DNA of 64,000 nt from CAMREV01 sp051653965. GTDB lineage: Bacteria; Bacillota_I; Bacilli_A; Mycoplasmatales; Mycoplasmoidaceae. Numbering within the stretch: position 1 is the first letter of the stretch; every line of letters starts with the position of its first letter. Under the pieces are notes generated by a model that saw nothing but the letters and a program-made list of their open reading frames with translations, was not told where the DNA came from and searched no databases. The stretch spans positions 141,448 to 205,447 of the forward strand of contig JBOFXG010000002.1 in assembly GCA_051653965.1 (NCBI GenBank), given 5' to 3'. Positions 21,310 to 31,311 of this stretch are shown here, piece after piece. The translations under genes and the position numbers were made by a program.

Positions 21310-23550
21310 CTATTTACTTTCCTTCTTTTCTTTAATTATATCTCTTTGTTTTTCCAAAGCTTCTTTAGGAAGTTTTAGTTCCTTATGAATATAATCAATT
21401 TGATTTTTTGTTATTGTCTCTAAAATTATAAGAGAATCCACAATTAAATCTAATTCTTTTTTATTTTTCTTAATAATATTTTTTGAATATTCATATTGAG
21501 TAGCAATAATTTTTTCAACTTCTTTATCAATTAATTTAGCTGTATCATCAGAATATAATTTATTTTGATAAGGGTTTGATGTTCCTTCTGAAGGAATAAA
21601 CTGTGTCATACCTAAATCACTCATACCTAATTGTGTAACCATTGATCTAACAATGTTTGAAACTTTAAATAAGTCATTAGATGCACCTGTAGATACGTTC
21701 ATTGATCCATAAATAACTTCTTCTGCTGCTCTACCACCTAATGTACTTGCAATAATTCCAAGTAAATCACTTTTCCTTTGAATAGATAATTCTTGTTTTT
21801 CTGGAGTTGATAATGTATATCCAGCTGCATTACCTCTTGGGATAATAGTAATTTTTTGTACTACATCTGCACCAGGGGTATGAAGTCCAACTAAGGCATG
21901 ACCAGCTTCATGGTAAGCAATTTGTTTTTTCTCATGAGCAGTAATAATTCTAGATCTTTTAGAAGGACCACCAATAACTCTATCAATAGCTTCATCAATA
22001 TCTTTTGTTGAAACAACAGTTTTGTTTTCTCTAACAGCTAAAAGAGTTGCTTCATTTAAAACATTTTCTAATTGTGCACCTGAAAAACCAGGTGTTCTTC
22101 TTGCAATATCTTCTAAATTAACATTTGCTGAAATATTTTTGTTTCTTGCATGGATTTTTAAAATTTCAGTTCTTTCTTTAATGTCTGGAAGATTAACAGC
22201 AATATGTCTATCAAATCTACCTGGTCTAATAACTGCTGGATCAAGAACATCTAATCTATTAGTCGCAGCCATAACAACAACACCATTGTTTGGTTGGAAT
22301 CCATCCATTTCAGAAAGTAATTGATTAATAGTTTGATCACCAACACCACCTGAACTATCAAACTTACCTCTTTTAGAAGCAACTGAATCAATTTCATCAA
22401 TGAAAATGATTGAAGGAGCAGCTTTAGAAGCTTTTGCAAATAAATCTCTAATTCTCTTAGCACCAACACCAACTAGCATATCTTCAAATGAAGAACCTGA
22501 AGCTTGGAAGAAAGGAACATTAGATTCCCCAGCAACGGCTTTAGCTAATAATGTTTTACCAGTTCCAGGAGGACCATAAAGCATTACACCTTTTGGAGTT
22601 CTAGCTCCCATTGTTGCATATTTATTTGGTTCTCTTAAATAGTCAACAATTTCCATTAATTCTAATTTTTCTTCTTCTATACCAGCAACATCACTAAATT
22701 TAACTTCTGAATCATATACTTTTTGTTGAAATTTACCAATATTAAATACTGATTCATTTGAAGAAGAACCACCTGACATTTTTTTCATTGATCAAAATAA
22801 AATACCAATTAATAGAATCATTGGTAAGAAACTAATTATAGTAAGTAATGGATTAAACTTGGCCATTTGAGCAGTTGCATTTAATATCATTTGAGTAGAT
22901 AGTTGGTTAAGAACTGTATTCTCAATAATACCACCAGGATTGCCTGGAATTGGATTACCAATACCTGTTAATGCATCAAAAGTATAATTAGCAATCTGAA
23001 TTTGATCTGTAGCGCCAATATATCTTGCATTAATTATAAATCCTTGGAATAAAAAAACATCAATGTGTAGAGAAAGTTGTGCAGTTGTTGCACCTCAAAA
23101 TATTTGTACTTTAGTATTTTTTGATAATATAAAAGTATCATTATTGTTATTATTAAAAGTAAATTTTACATTAGCTGGTTTTTCTAAAGTACCAACACCA
23201 TCTGTTTCTATTTTAGTAACATTTTTAACTGGAGGGGTAAAAACACTTAATGCTTGTCAAAAAGCAATACCACCAATTAATAATAATGTGAAAACAGATC
23301 AAAAAGCAATTTTTTGCCTTTTCTTCATTCTTTCAGCAACTGCTGGATTTGTTTTAGTTTTATTATCAACAGTTTTGTTATTTGTTGTTGGTTTAATTGG
23401 AGGATTAGGAAAAGGTTTAGAAACACTAGCATCATTTTCAGATTTTTTATTTCCAGTTGTTTCTATATAAGTTATTGCACAACCTTTTTTATTAAAATTA
23501 AGAGTTTGTTTTACTTGCAAAGCTCTTTTTATTTGTGATGTTTTCTTCAT
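21310..23550 (-). CDS. ftsH: ATP-dependent zinc metalloprotease FtsH
   Basis: Membrane-anchored AAA+ protease degrading misfolded and short-lived proteins. The 746-residue protein has a long Lys/Asn/Pro-rich N-terminus (about 85 residues), a first membrane helix (about 86-105), a large extracytoplasmic loop, a second helix just before residue 254, Walker A GPPGTGKT (326-333), Walker B IIFIDEID, and the zinc motif HEAGH (547-551). The N-terminal extension and loop are longer than in typical FtsH (about 650 residues). It follows hpt by nine bases, a pairing common in Firmicutes. Confidence 0.96.
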
Positions 23551-23559
23551 ATTTTTTCC

Positions 23560-24114
23560 TTAATCAAGGAATTCTTTTTTAAGAACTCCAATAAACTCGT
23601 AGTTTCTATATTTTTCTTTGTAGTCTAATCCAAATCCAATGATAAATTTATCTGGAATAGAAAAGCAAGTATAGTTAGGTTCTAAGTTAACCTTTCTATT
23701 TCCATCCTTACTTAATAAAGTAATGATTTTAATTGATGCAGGTTGTCTTTCCTTCAATTTATCTATGGTGTATTTAATTGTATAGCCAGAATCAATAATA
23801 TCTTCAACCAATAATATATGTTTACCTTTTACATTAGTAGTTATGTCTTTTGTAATTTCTGGAATGCCTATAGCACTTTTTGTTCCTTTAAAACTTGAAA
23901 CAATCATAAAATCTAATTCAACATCTATTTCTAATTTTGTTATTAATTGACCTAAAAATGGGATGCAACCCTTTAAAATACCAATAAGCAAAATAGGTGA
24001 ATCTATATCTTTGTATTCATTATTAACTCATTTAGAAGCTCTTGAAATACCATCATTTATTTCTTCTTTTGAAATAAGTATTTCAGAAACCTTAGAATAA
24101 TATGATTTTTTCAT
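23560..24114 (-). CDS. hpt: Hypoxanthine phosphoribosyltransferase
   Basis: Salvages hypoxanthine (and guanine) to nucleotides using PRPP. The 184-residue protein has the PRPP-binding loop as ILLVEDIIDSGYTIKYT, the flexible-loop region MIVSSFKG and the purine-binding IPDKFIIGFGLDYKEKYRN. The start ATG is at 24112-24114, eight bases after ispF. Together with deoD and cdd it fits an organism that salvages bases and nucleosides. Gene order hpt-ftsH supports the assignment. Confidence 0.93.
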
Positions 24115-24122
24115 TAATTACC

Positions 24123-24590
24123 TTATTTCGAAATTATACTTTCCAATAAGATTACACAATTGCATTGAATAATGTCCTTATCTTCTTCTCATCTTGTAGC
24201 TTTAATATTGATATAATTACAATTAGTCATTTTTTTAATAGAGTTAGCAATATTTTCTTTATGATTTTTCATAATTATTTTTTCACAAATTAAACTAATA
24301 TCAACATTACATATCTTGTATTTTAAAACATTCATTTTTTTTAATGCATCGGTTAATATTATTTCAGAAGAAATATCTTTATTTTTATCATCTTTATCAC
24401 TAAAATGATCACCAATATCACCTAATCCTAAAGCACCATAAATAGATTCTGATAATGCATGTAAAACAATATCTCCATCTGAATGTGATATTATTTCATA
24501 ATTAGAACTAATCTTTACACCACCCAAATAAATGAATGAATCTTTCTTTTCTAAAGGATGAATATCATTGGATAAACCAACTCTATACAT
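24123..24590 (-). CDS. ispF: 2-C-methyl-D-erythritol 2,4-cyclodiphosphate synthase
   Basis: Fifth step of the MEP isoprenoid pathway, cyclising CDP-methylerythritol phosphate. The 155-residue protein has metal ligands Asp9 and His11 in VGLSNDIHPL and His44 in SHSDGDIVLHAL, followed by GALGLGDIGDHF and the C-terminal NYINIKATRWEEDK. I use ATG 24588-24590 because GAGG lies eight bases upstream; an in-frame ATG eight codons earlier lacks a good site. ispE lies in this same window (45135), so a working pathway is likely. Confidence 0.92.
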
Positions 24591-24662
24591 ATATGCCTCA
24601 TTTATAAAATACAAACTAATTATATAATATAATGCAATTAAAAATTATAAAATAAAAATTAT

Positions 24663-25409
24663 TTAAATGAAGAGTTTTTTGAAGTCTTCTAAAGGTTTAT
24701 TATCCTTATTGGAAAGAATTTTTCCATTGCTAATTTCGATAATATTATCAGCAATTTTAGCAACTCTTGGATCATGTGTTACAAGTATAATTGTTGTGCC
24801 ACTTTTATTAATGCTTTTTAAGGTTTGTAATACATTATAGCTTGTGTATGAATCTAAAGAACCTGTTGGTTCATCTCCGAAAATAATTCTTGGATTTTTT
24901 ACTAAAGCTCTTGCAATTGAGACTCTCTGTTGCTGTCCTCCCGATAATTGATTAGGCATTTTTTTTACATGATTTTGTAAATCTAGAAAAGTAATTATTT
25001 CTCTTACTTTTGATCTTAATAATTTATTTTTTGCTAAATAAATTCCAGTTCTTATATTATCAATTACATTCAAGGTAGAAAGTAAACCATAATCTTGAAA
25101 AATAAATGAAACATTTTCTCTCCTGAAATTTATTAAATCAGAATTTGAATAATAGCTTAAATTTGAATGTACAGAGATTAATTCCCCGCTACTACACTTA
25201 GTCATTCCAGACATAAGATTCATTAAAGTAGTTTTACCAGATCCAGATTTTCCAATAATAACAGTGAAAGATCCTTCTTTAATTTTAAGTGAAATGTTTT
25301 CTAAGATTATATTTTCAGTAGATTTTGTTTTTGCAATTTTTGAAACATCTTTTAATTCTATTATGTACCCTGGGGTATTTTCTTTATACATTAATTTTTT
25401 TTTATTCAT
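24663..25409 (-). CDS. ABC transporter ATP-binding protein (LolD/MacB type)
   Basis: ATPase subunit of the MacB/LolD/FtsE-like group, which power mechanotransmission permeases. The 248-residue protein has Walker A IGKSGSGKTTL, Q-loop IFQDYGLLSTLNV, signature LSGGQQQRVSIARAL, Walker B RIIFGDEPTGSLD and the switch LVTHDPRV. It starts 12 bases after the stop of the very large FtsX-type permease, its obvious partner. The substrate is unknown; related Mollicute systems are suspected of exporting lipoproteins or peptides. Confidence 0.88.
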   Translation of the reverse strand: MNKKKLMYKENTPGYIIELKDVSKIAKTKSTENIILENISLKIKEGSFTVIIGKSGSGKTTLMNLMSGMTKCSSGELISVHSNLSYYSNSDLINFRRENVSFIFQDYGLLSTLNVIDNIRTGIYLAKNKLLRSKVREIITFLDLQNHVKKMPNQLSGGQQQRVSIARALVKNPRIIFGDEPTGSLDSYTSYNVLQTLKSINKSGTTIILVTHDPRVAKIADNIIEISNGKILSNKDNKPLEDFKKLFI

Positions 25410-25421
25410 ACTTACTCAATC

Positions 25422-28400
25422 TTATTTAATATTTTTAGTTAAATCTAATGTTTTAATTTTTCTTCAATTTAATAAAAATGATAAAAAGAAGAAAGCTATA
25501 ACAGATAATGTTGCAATTGCATAATCTGTAAATAATATTGGAGCAATTAATAATATGCTTGTTGCATCAAAAATTATTTTAACAAAAAGGAAATTAACAA
25601 AAAATGATAAAGGAATTGAAATAATAATACCAGCAATAATTGCAACAAAGTAAATGCCCATAAATGAAAATGCATTAGTTGTATTTTTTAAACCTAAAAT
25701 TTTCATCATTCCAGCAATTCTTAATGAATCACTAATTAACATATAAATAATTAAACCTATTATTATTGTTGAAACTAAAATTATAATTAATAGAATTGTA
25801 ATTTCAATGAAATTAGCTGTGCCAGAAATATTTTGAAATAAGCTTAATAAAGCATCAATAGATATAATGTTATCTATCATTGAAACATAAGTTTGCTCAC
25901 CATATTTTTTTACAATATTTTCTTGAAACTTTGTAGCAATTTCTAATTTTGTTGCTGATGGGAGACCAGCAAAATTAGGATTATCAATTATGTCTTTATC
26001 AATTCCAGTAATTTTTGATGCTTGTATTAAATTTGAATAATTTGTTTTTTGAAGAATTTGAAGAAAACCATTATTATCTGTTCTATCTTCTTTTGGATAT
26101 AAACCACTAGGAGAATAAAGAGAAATTGTATTTGCAATTTGAACTACTTCTTCGCTATTACTAAAAATAGCATTGAATGGCTCATCAGAGTCTAAATCTG
26201 GATTATTAGGATCTTTAAAATTCTTTTTAAGTGTGTTCATACCATTTAATTCATTTGCATATTCTTGTAATGTAAAAAACTCATTATCTTGAAAAGATTG
26301 ACTAACACCAATAACAATTAAATTAAATTCAAAGTTTGAAAGTGGTATGTCATCTTCATATCTATCTACATGATTATTCACACGTATTTTGATAGTATCT
26401 TTTTCTCCTAAATTGAATTCTTTTGCAGTAAATTCATTAATTACAATAGGGTATATTTTTTTAATTGGATCATATTCAAATTTCATTAACAAATCAATTA
26501 AATCTCTATTTTCTGAATTTAATAATGAAACAAATTTTGTATCTTTTTTTATTCCTTGAATTGAAAAATTATTATTTGGAATATCAATAAATTGTCCTTT
26601 ATTTTCTTCAATAGAGAAATCTATATTTGTATATGTTTCATCTAAAATATTGCCCCCTTCAATCATTAAAGGAACCTTATTGTAATTAAGTGTGTAATTT
26701 TTACTAGCAGAATTTACATTGCCATATGCATGAAGTAACAAGCTAATAAATTCATGATTAATTAATAATTGTGAGAAACCAGACATAATATTCTTCTTTG
26801 AAAGAATAAGATAATCATTGGAAGCATCTTCATCAGCAACTAAGTTTTTAAATGCATTAGGATTATCTATAGTTGAATTTTCTGTAAATTTTTTTAATGA
26901 ATCAGAAGCTTTTTGTTTTGGATTAAATATTCCTGTTCTAGATGTGCCAGTTAATTCAACAATTTCAAAAGTGGAATCATCAATTGTAAGACTTGATAGT
27001 ATATCTTTATAAGAATTATCTGCATAATTCTTTTGATTAATTGGCATTAATCTAGCTGCAATTTCTCAAGGATTATTACCCAAAATAGAAACATCAAGAA
27101 GAGTTCTATTTTGAGTTTTAGCCTTCAAATAATCAATTCTATTTTGACTTGTAACATCCGCAGTTGAAGGAAGGTGTCAATTACCATTCTCATATAATTT
27201 TTCAAATGTAGGATCTTTTATTGTAGGATCATTTTTATCTGTAATTTGATTAAAAACATTATATGGACCACTAGTAACATCTCCTATAGTAATAAGTGAA
27301 GATCCTGGATTTACAGCAATAAAATCATCTAATTGATTAGTAGCATAACTTTTTATATTTTCATATTTTCCATCAACTAATGTCATTCCTATACTATCAA
27401 TTGGAACTCCATAGTATTGACCAGAAACATTTGTAGGACTAAATAATTTTAAATCATATTTATATTGCTTAGATCCAAAAGTACTAGCTTTTGCATCATC
27501 AAATTTACCATATGTAGAAGAAGCAAAAATTAATGATGTCATTACTAATGAAGTCATTATGGAAAGCAAAAGTAATTTTGAAATAGAATGGTATGCTAAT
27601 GAAAATCTAAATTTATTAAGTGGATTTGAATTATTAAAAATTTTTTTAGAACCTTCAGAAAGAAAATTGCCTTTATATTGTGCATCACTTTTCATTAAAT
27701 AAACATTATCACCTCTCAAAGAGAATAATGTAATTATTGATGTAATTAATGCATAAAATAAAACTAAACCAATTACAAAAATTGAGAATGATGCTGCATT
27801 GAATGATGTATATTTAACTGGTAATGTTCAGAAACTTTGGAAAATAAGCATTGCCGGACTTTGGAGAATAAGGCCTAAAGTAAATCCGACAGCTGTACCT
27901 ATAACAATTAATAAACCCATACAAATCATCATTGGTAAAACAATATCTCATTTCTTATAACCATTTGCTTGCAAAATACCTAAATTAACTTTATTAAGAT
28001 CTAAAAATCTTTTAATAAATAGTATTGAGATGATTATTGAAATAACTGTAATAAATGATGTTAGGAAATAAGAAACTAATGTAATGATTTTCATTACATT
28101 AGGAATGTAAATAACTCTTAATGCTGATGGAGTTATTATATTATTTAAATCATCAGCAAAAAAAGCAGCTTGCATGTTACTTGGTCAATCCATTAATGTT
28201 CTTGATAAATTATTAATTTCTTGAAGGACTGAACCCTTGTTTGTAACAGTGCTATCAAATTTTCCAAGAATCATTGTTTCTAATTCGGAATTTCTAAATG
28301 AATCTTGAATTTTTAAGAATCCAGAAGTGTTTGTGTAAAAGAAAACTTCAGTTCTAAGATTTGGAATAATTCTTTGATTAGATAAAACAGGATATATAAA

Positions 28401-29669
28401 ATCTGGCGATATGCCAGAACCAAGTATTATGTAATCAATGCTATCAATACTTATTTTGAATCTTTCATTTATTGTTGAAAATCATTTTAGAAAGTCACTT
28501 TGAGAATCGTTTTTATGAAGCATTCATTCTGAATATGAAAATATTTCTTTTTTATTTTTTAAAAGATATTGAGGTGTAACAATTGCCTCATAAGAACTTT
28601 TATCTTCAATTACTCCAGTTAATGGTAATAATGTATTTTCATCAAAAGTAATAGAGAATCCTTTTTCTTTGTAAAGTCTATTATTTATGATTTTTTTAAA
28701 ATTGCTTTGGCCACTTCTAGCTAATGCATTTTGACTATTTGGCAGACCTGAAGGAATAATAATTGTTCAAGGGTTGGCATTTGGATTTTCTTTTAAAATT
28801 TCATTGAAAGCATTATATTGCCTGTTTCTTGAAACATTTGTTCAATCAACATTGGATAACATATCAACAATTTTTCTACCTGCTTGAATATCTTTAGATT
28901 TATCATCTAGTAAATCTGAATAATAAGAAAAAATACCAGAAAAAGCTGGATCTGCTTCTGAGAGATTCCCGCCTTCAAATAAAACAATTTTATCTATTAA
29001 ATTTTTTCTATTGCTTTCAATTACTTTATAAAAAATATTTTGTTTATTTGTTGGAATATTTATTGATTTAAAATTTCTTAAAGATGTTGGGGTCTTATTT
29101 TCAATGTCAAAAATATATTGAACAGGCATATAGTTTCCAGTTAAAATCTCTAATTTTGATAATTGATCAGCAATTGAAATAGAAACTAAATTATCTTTTT
29201 CTAAATCTGAAGGTTCTGTTTTATGTCCCATTGAAACATAAGTATTTTCTTCAAAAAGAAATTTGTTTTGAGAAAAGAATTGATTTGGAGTTTCACCATT
29301 TATTTTCCAAGATTGGTAATCATTGAAAATTTTAGCATATGAATTTGTTCAAATGTTTGTGTTGCCTACCCCAGTCATAGGAGTTATTTTATATGTATAA
29401 GTTTGTTCTAAAGGATCATATATACCACTACCAACCACAAGAGCATAATTAGAAGTACCAAGAGTAAATCTTTCGTTAATTACAAAATCATGTAGATTAC
29501 CATTCTTAGTTACTCTTTGATAAGAAGCATTAAGATTGTTAGTTGCATTATTTAAAGTCGTAAATACTGCAGACGAAAATAAAACTAACATTATCATCCC
29601 AAAAACAGATAATAAGTTTTTAGCAAAAAATTTAATTATTGATTTTATTATTATTTTTTTCTTTTGCAT
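25422..29669 (-). CDS. Very large FtsX-type ABC permease
   Basis: A 1415-residue membrane protein. It has an N-terminal helix (about residues 10-40, FAKNLLSVFGMIMLVLFSSA), a very large extracytoplasmic domain (to about 490), a first FtsX-like bundle of three or four helices (about 500-650), a second helix at about 710 after SIMTSLVMTSLIF, a second large soluble domain, and a terminal bundle (about 1280-1410, including EITILLIIILVSTIIIGLII). It is continuous once TGA is read as Trp. Such doubled MacB/FtsX permeases are widespread in Mollicutes. The partner ATPase follows directly. The substrate is not evident. Confidence 0.85.
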
Positions 29670-29840
29670 TACAAACCTATGTAAATAAATAATAACATTT
29701 TTTTAGACAATTTATTCAAAAATATCTTAATTTTTTAACTATTACTATGTAATAGTTAAATATTATTGTTTTTTAACCTTTGAAAAGCAATAAATCTGTC
29801 GGATTATTTTTAGTCTAATTCTTGCTATAAAATATTATTA

Positions 29841-30031
29841 TTACGTAATTAATTACGTATTTAATTACTCATATGATAAAAAAAGAACAAACAATACACA
29901 TATAATTAATTACGTAATTAATTACATTAAAAATATAGAAATGAAATAAATATACTTACATAATTAATTACGTAATTAAAAAATAATATATTAAAAAAAT
30001 ACATTTAAAATGATATAATTAATTACGTAAT
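29841..30031. promoter_or_regulatory. Cluster of TTACGTAA palindromes: probable parS centromere and par operator
   Basis: The 378-base gap upstream of parA contains four exact TTACGTAA cores (29841-29848, 29910-29917, 29968-29975, 30023-30030), one near-copy (29853-29860) and half sites. The copy at 29904-29923 is a perfect 20-base palindrome, AATTAATTACGTAATTAATT. The most downstream site lies just after a TATAAT hexamer (30014-30019) and 17 bases before the parA start, ideal for autorepression. I infer binding by the ribbon-helix-helix protein encoded after parA. The left part of the gap (29670-29840) is A/T-rich with nothing else recognisable. Confidence 0.7.
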
Positions 30032-30047
30032 TAAATTAAGGTAAATA

Positions 30048-30842
30048 ATGATTATAAGCATAGTAAATAATAAAGGTGGAGTCCTAAAAACTACACTAGC
30101 AACAAATATCGCAGCAGCATTTTCTTTAAACAAAAAAAGAACAATTGTAGTAGATCTTGATGGTCAAGGAAACGTATCTGCTACATTTGGTAAGAATCCT
30201 TACACATTGAATAAAACAGTAGTTGAAGTTCTAAAAGGTGAATGTCAATTGGAAGAAGCAATAATAAAGGAAAGAGAATTTTTACATATATTGCCAAGTA
30301 ATGATGAGTTGAATTTCTTTGATATATTTATATCAAATGGAGAATTAAAGCCTGAATCTTTAAAAAGAATTATACACTCATTAGAAGAAAAATATGACTA
30401 CATAATAATAGATACACCACCAATGATGTCTACAATTGTTTCAATTGTATTGTCAGTGAGCAATGTTACACTAATACCATTTGAACCTGATCAATATGCA
30501 ATACTTGGACTTAGAAGAGTTGTTGAAGCTTCTAAATTAATTATAGAAAAAGGTAATAAGGATTTGATTGTTATTGCTATACCTACTAAAGTTAATCAAA
30601 GAGTAACAATTCATAATGAAATAATTGAAAAATCTATTAAACCTAAACTAAATTCACAAGGAATACCAGTAACAAAAAATTATGTGAGTCAATCTACAAA
30701 ATCAACTTCAGCTGTAGGATATGAAAGAGTGCCTATAACATTAAGCATTCAAAAGAGTAAGTTTCAACTTGAATACTTAGAAATAACAAGAGAAATAATG
30801 GAAATTATAAAAGGAATTAAAATTGAGCAAAAGAAAATTTAA
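30048..30842 (+). CDS. parA: ParA/Soj-type partition ATPase
   Basis: Deviant-Walker ATPase of the ParA/MinD family that positions DNA by nucleoid gradients. The 264-residue protein has the P-loop as NNKGGVLKTT (Lys9 signature lysine, Lys14), Walker A' TIVVDLDGQGNVSATFG and Walker B YIIIDTPPMM. The family consensus is KGGVGKT, and here the third Gly is Leu13. No N-terminal helix-turn-helix is present, as in small type Ib or chromosomal ParA. AAGG precedes the ATG. The partner gene starts inside its 3' end. Confidence 0.88.
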   Translation: MIISIVNNKGGVLKTTLATNIAAAFSLNKKRTIVVDLDGQGNVSATFGKNPYTLNKTVVEVLKGECQLEEAIIKEREFLHILPSNDELNFFDIFISNGELKPESLKRIIHSLEEKYDYIIIDTPPMMSTIVSIVLSVSNVTLIPFEPDQYAILGLRRVVEASKLIIEKGNKDLIVIAIPTKVNQRVTIHNEIIEKSIKPKLNSQGIPVTKNYVSQSTKSTSAVGYERVPITLSIQKSKFQLEYLEITREIMEIIKGIKIEQKKI

Positions 30843-31311
30843 ATTTATTGATTTAGCAGATGATGATTATATAGAAGAAGAAATTGTAAATCAAAAAGAT
30901 CCATATAATGTGAATATAATGGAAAATAAAAAAGTTTTAGAAAAAGAAATAATAGAAGATGAAACTATTAAAAAAGAAGAAGAAGAAGAGATTAAAGAAT
31001 CTGAAAAAACAGAAATGATTATTGAGCCTAAAATATTACATGTTGAAGAAATAAAAAATATTCCAGATTCAAAACATGAAATATTAGAAAATAAAAGAAA
31101 TGTTAAAAAAAATGAAGAAATAAAAAATAAAAATGGAAAGATTGATTTATTTTTTAAAGAAAAAGAAAAACTTGATGTTAAAACAAATATTTATTTAAAG
31201 AAAGATAATTATGAAAGGATAGAAGAATTATACAAATCTACTGGCAATAGTAGGTCTTCTATAATAAACAAATTAATTGAAATAGCTTTAAATAAAATTG
31301 ATGAAAATTAA
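30823..31311 (+). CDS. Ribbon-helix-helix ParB-like partition partner
   Basis: A 162-residue protein with two parts: a Glu/Lys-rich, probably disordered and coiled region (residues 1-118) and a C-terminal ribbon-helix-helix (about 120-160, VKTNIYLKKDNYERIEELYK then GNSRSSIINKLIEIAL). I place the start at TTG 30823 because AAAGGA lies about eight bases upstream; it overlaps parA by 20 bases. By analogy with ParA/RHH plasmid pairs, it should bind the palindromes upstream of parA and stimulate ParA. It is convergent with gyrA, overlapping by four bases. Function is inferred from fold and context. Confidence 0.72.
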   Translation: MSKRKFKFIDLADDDYIEEEIVNQKDPYNVNIMENKKVLEKEIIEDETIKKEEEEEIKESEKTEMIIEPKILHVEEIKNIPDSKHEILENKRNVKKNEEIKNKNGKIDLFFKEKEKLDVKTNIYLKKDNYERIEELYKSTGNSRSSIINKLIEIALNKIDEN

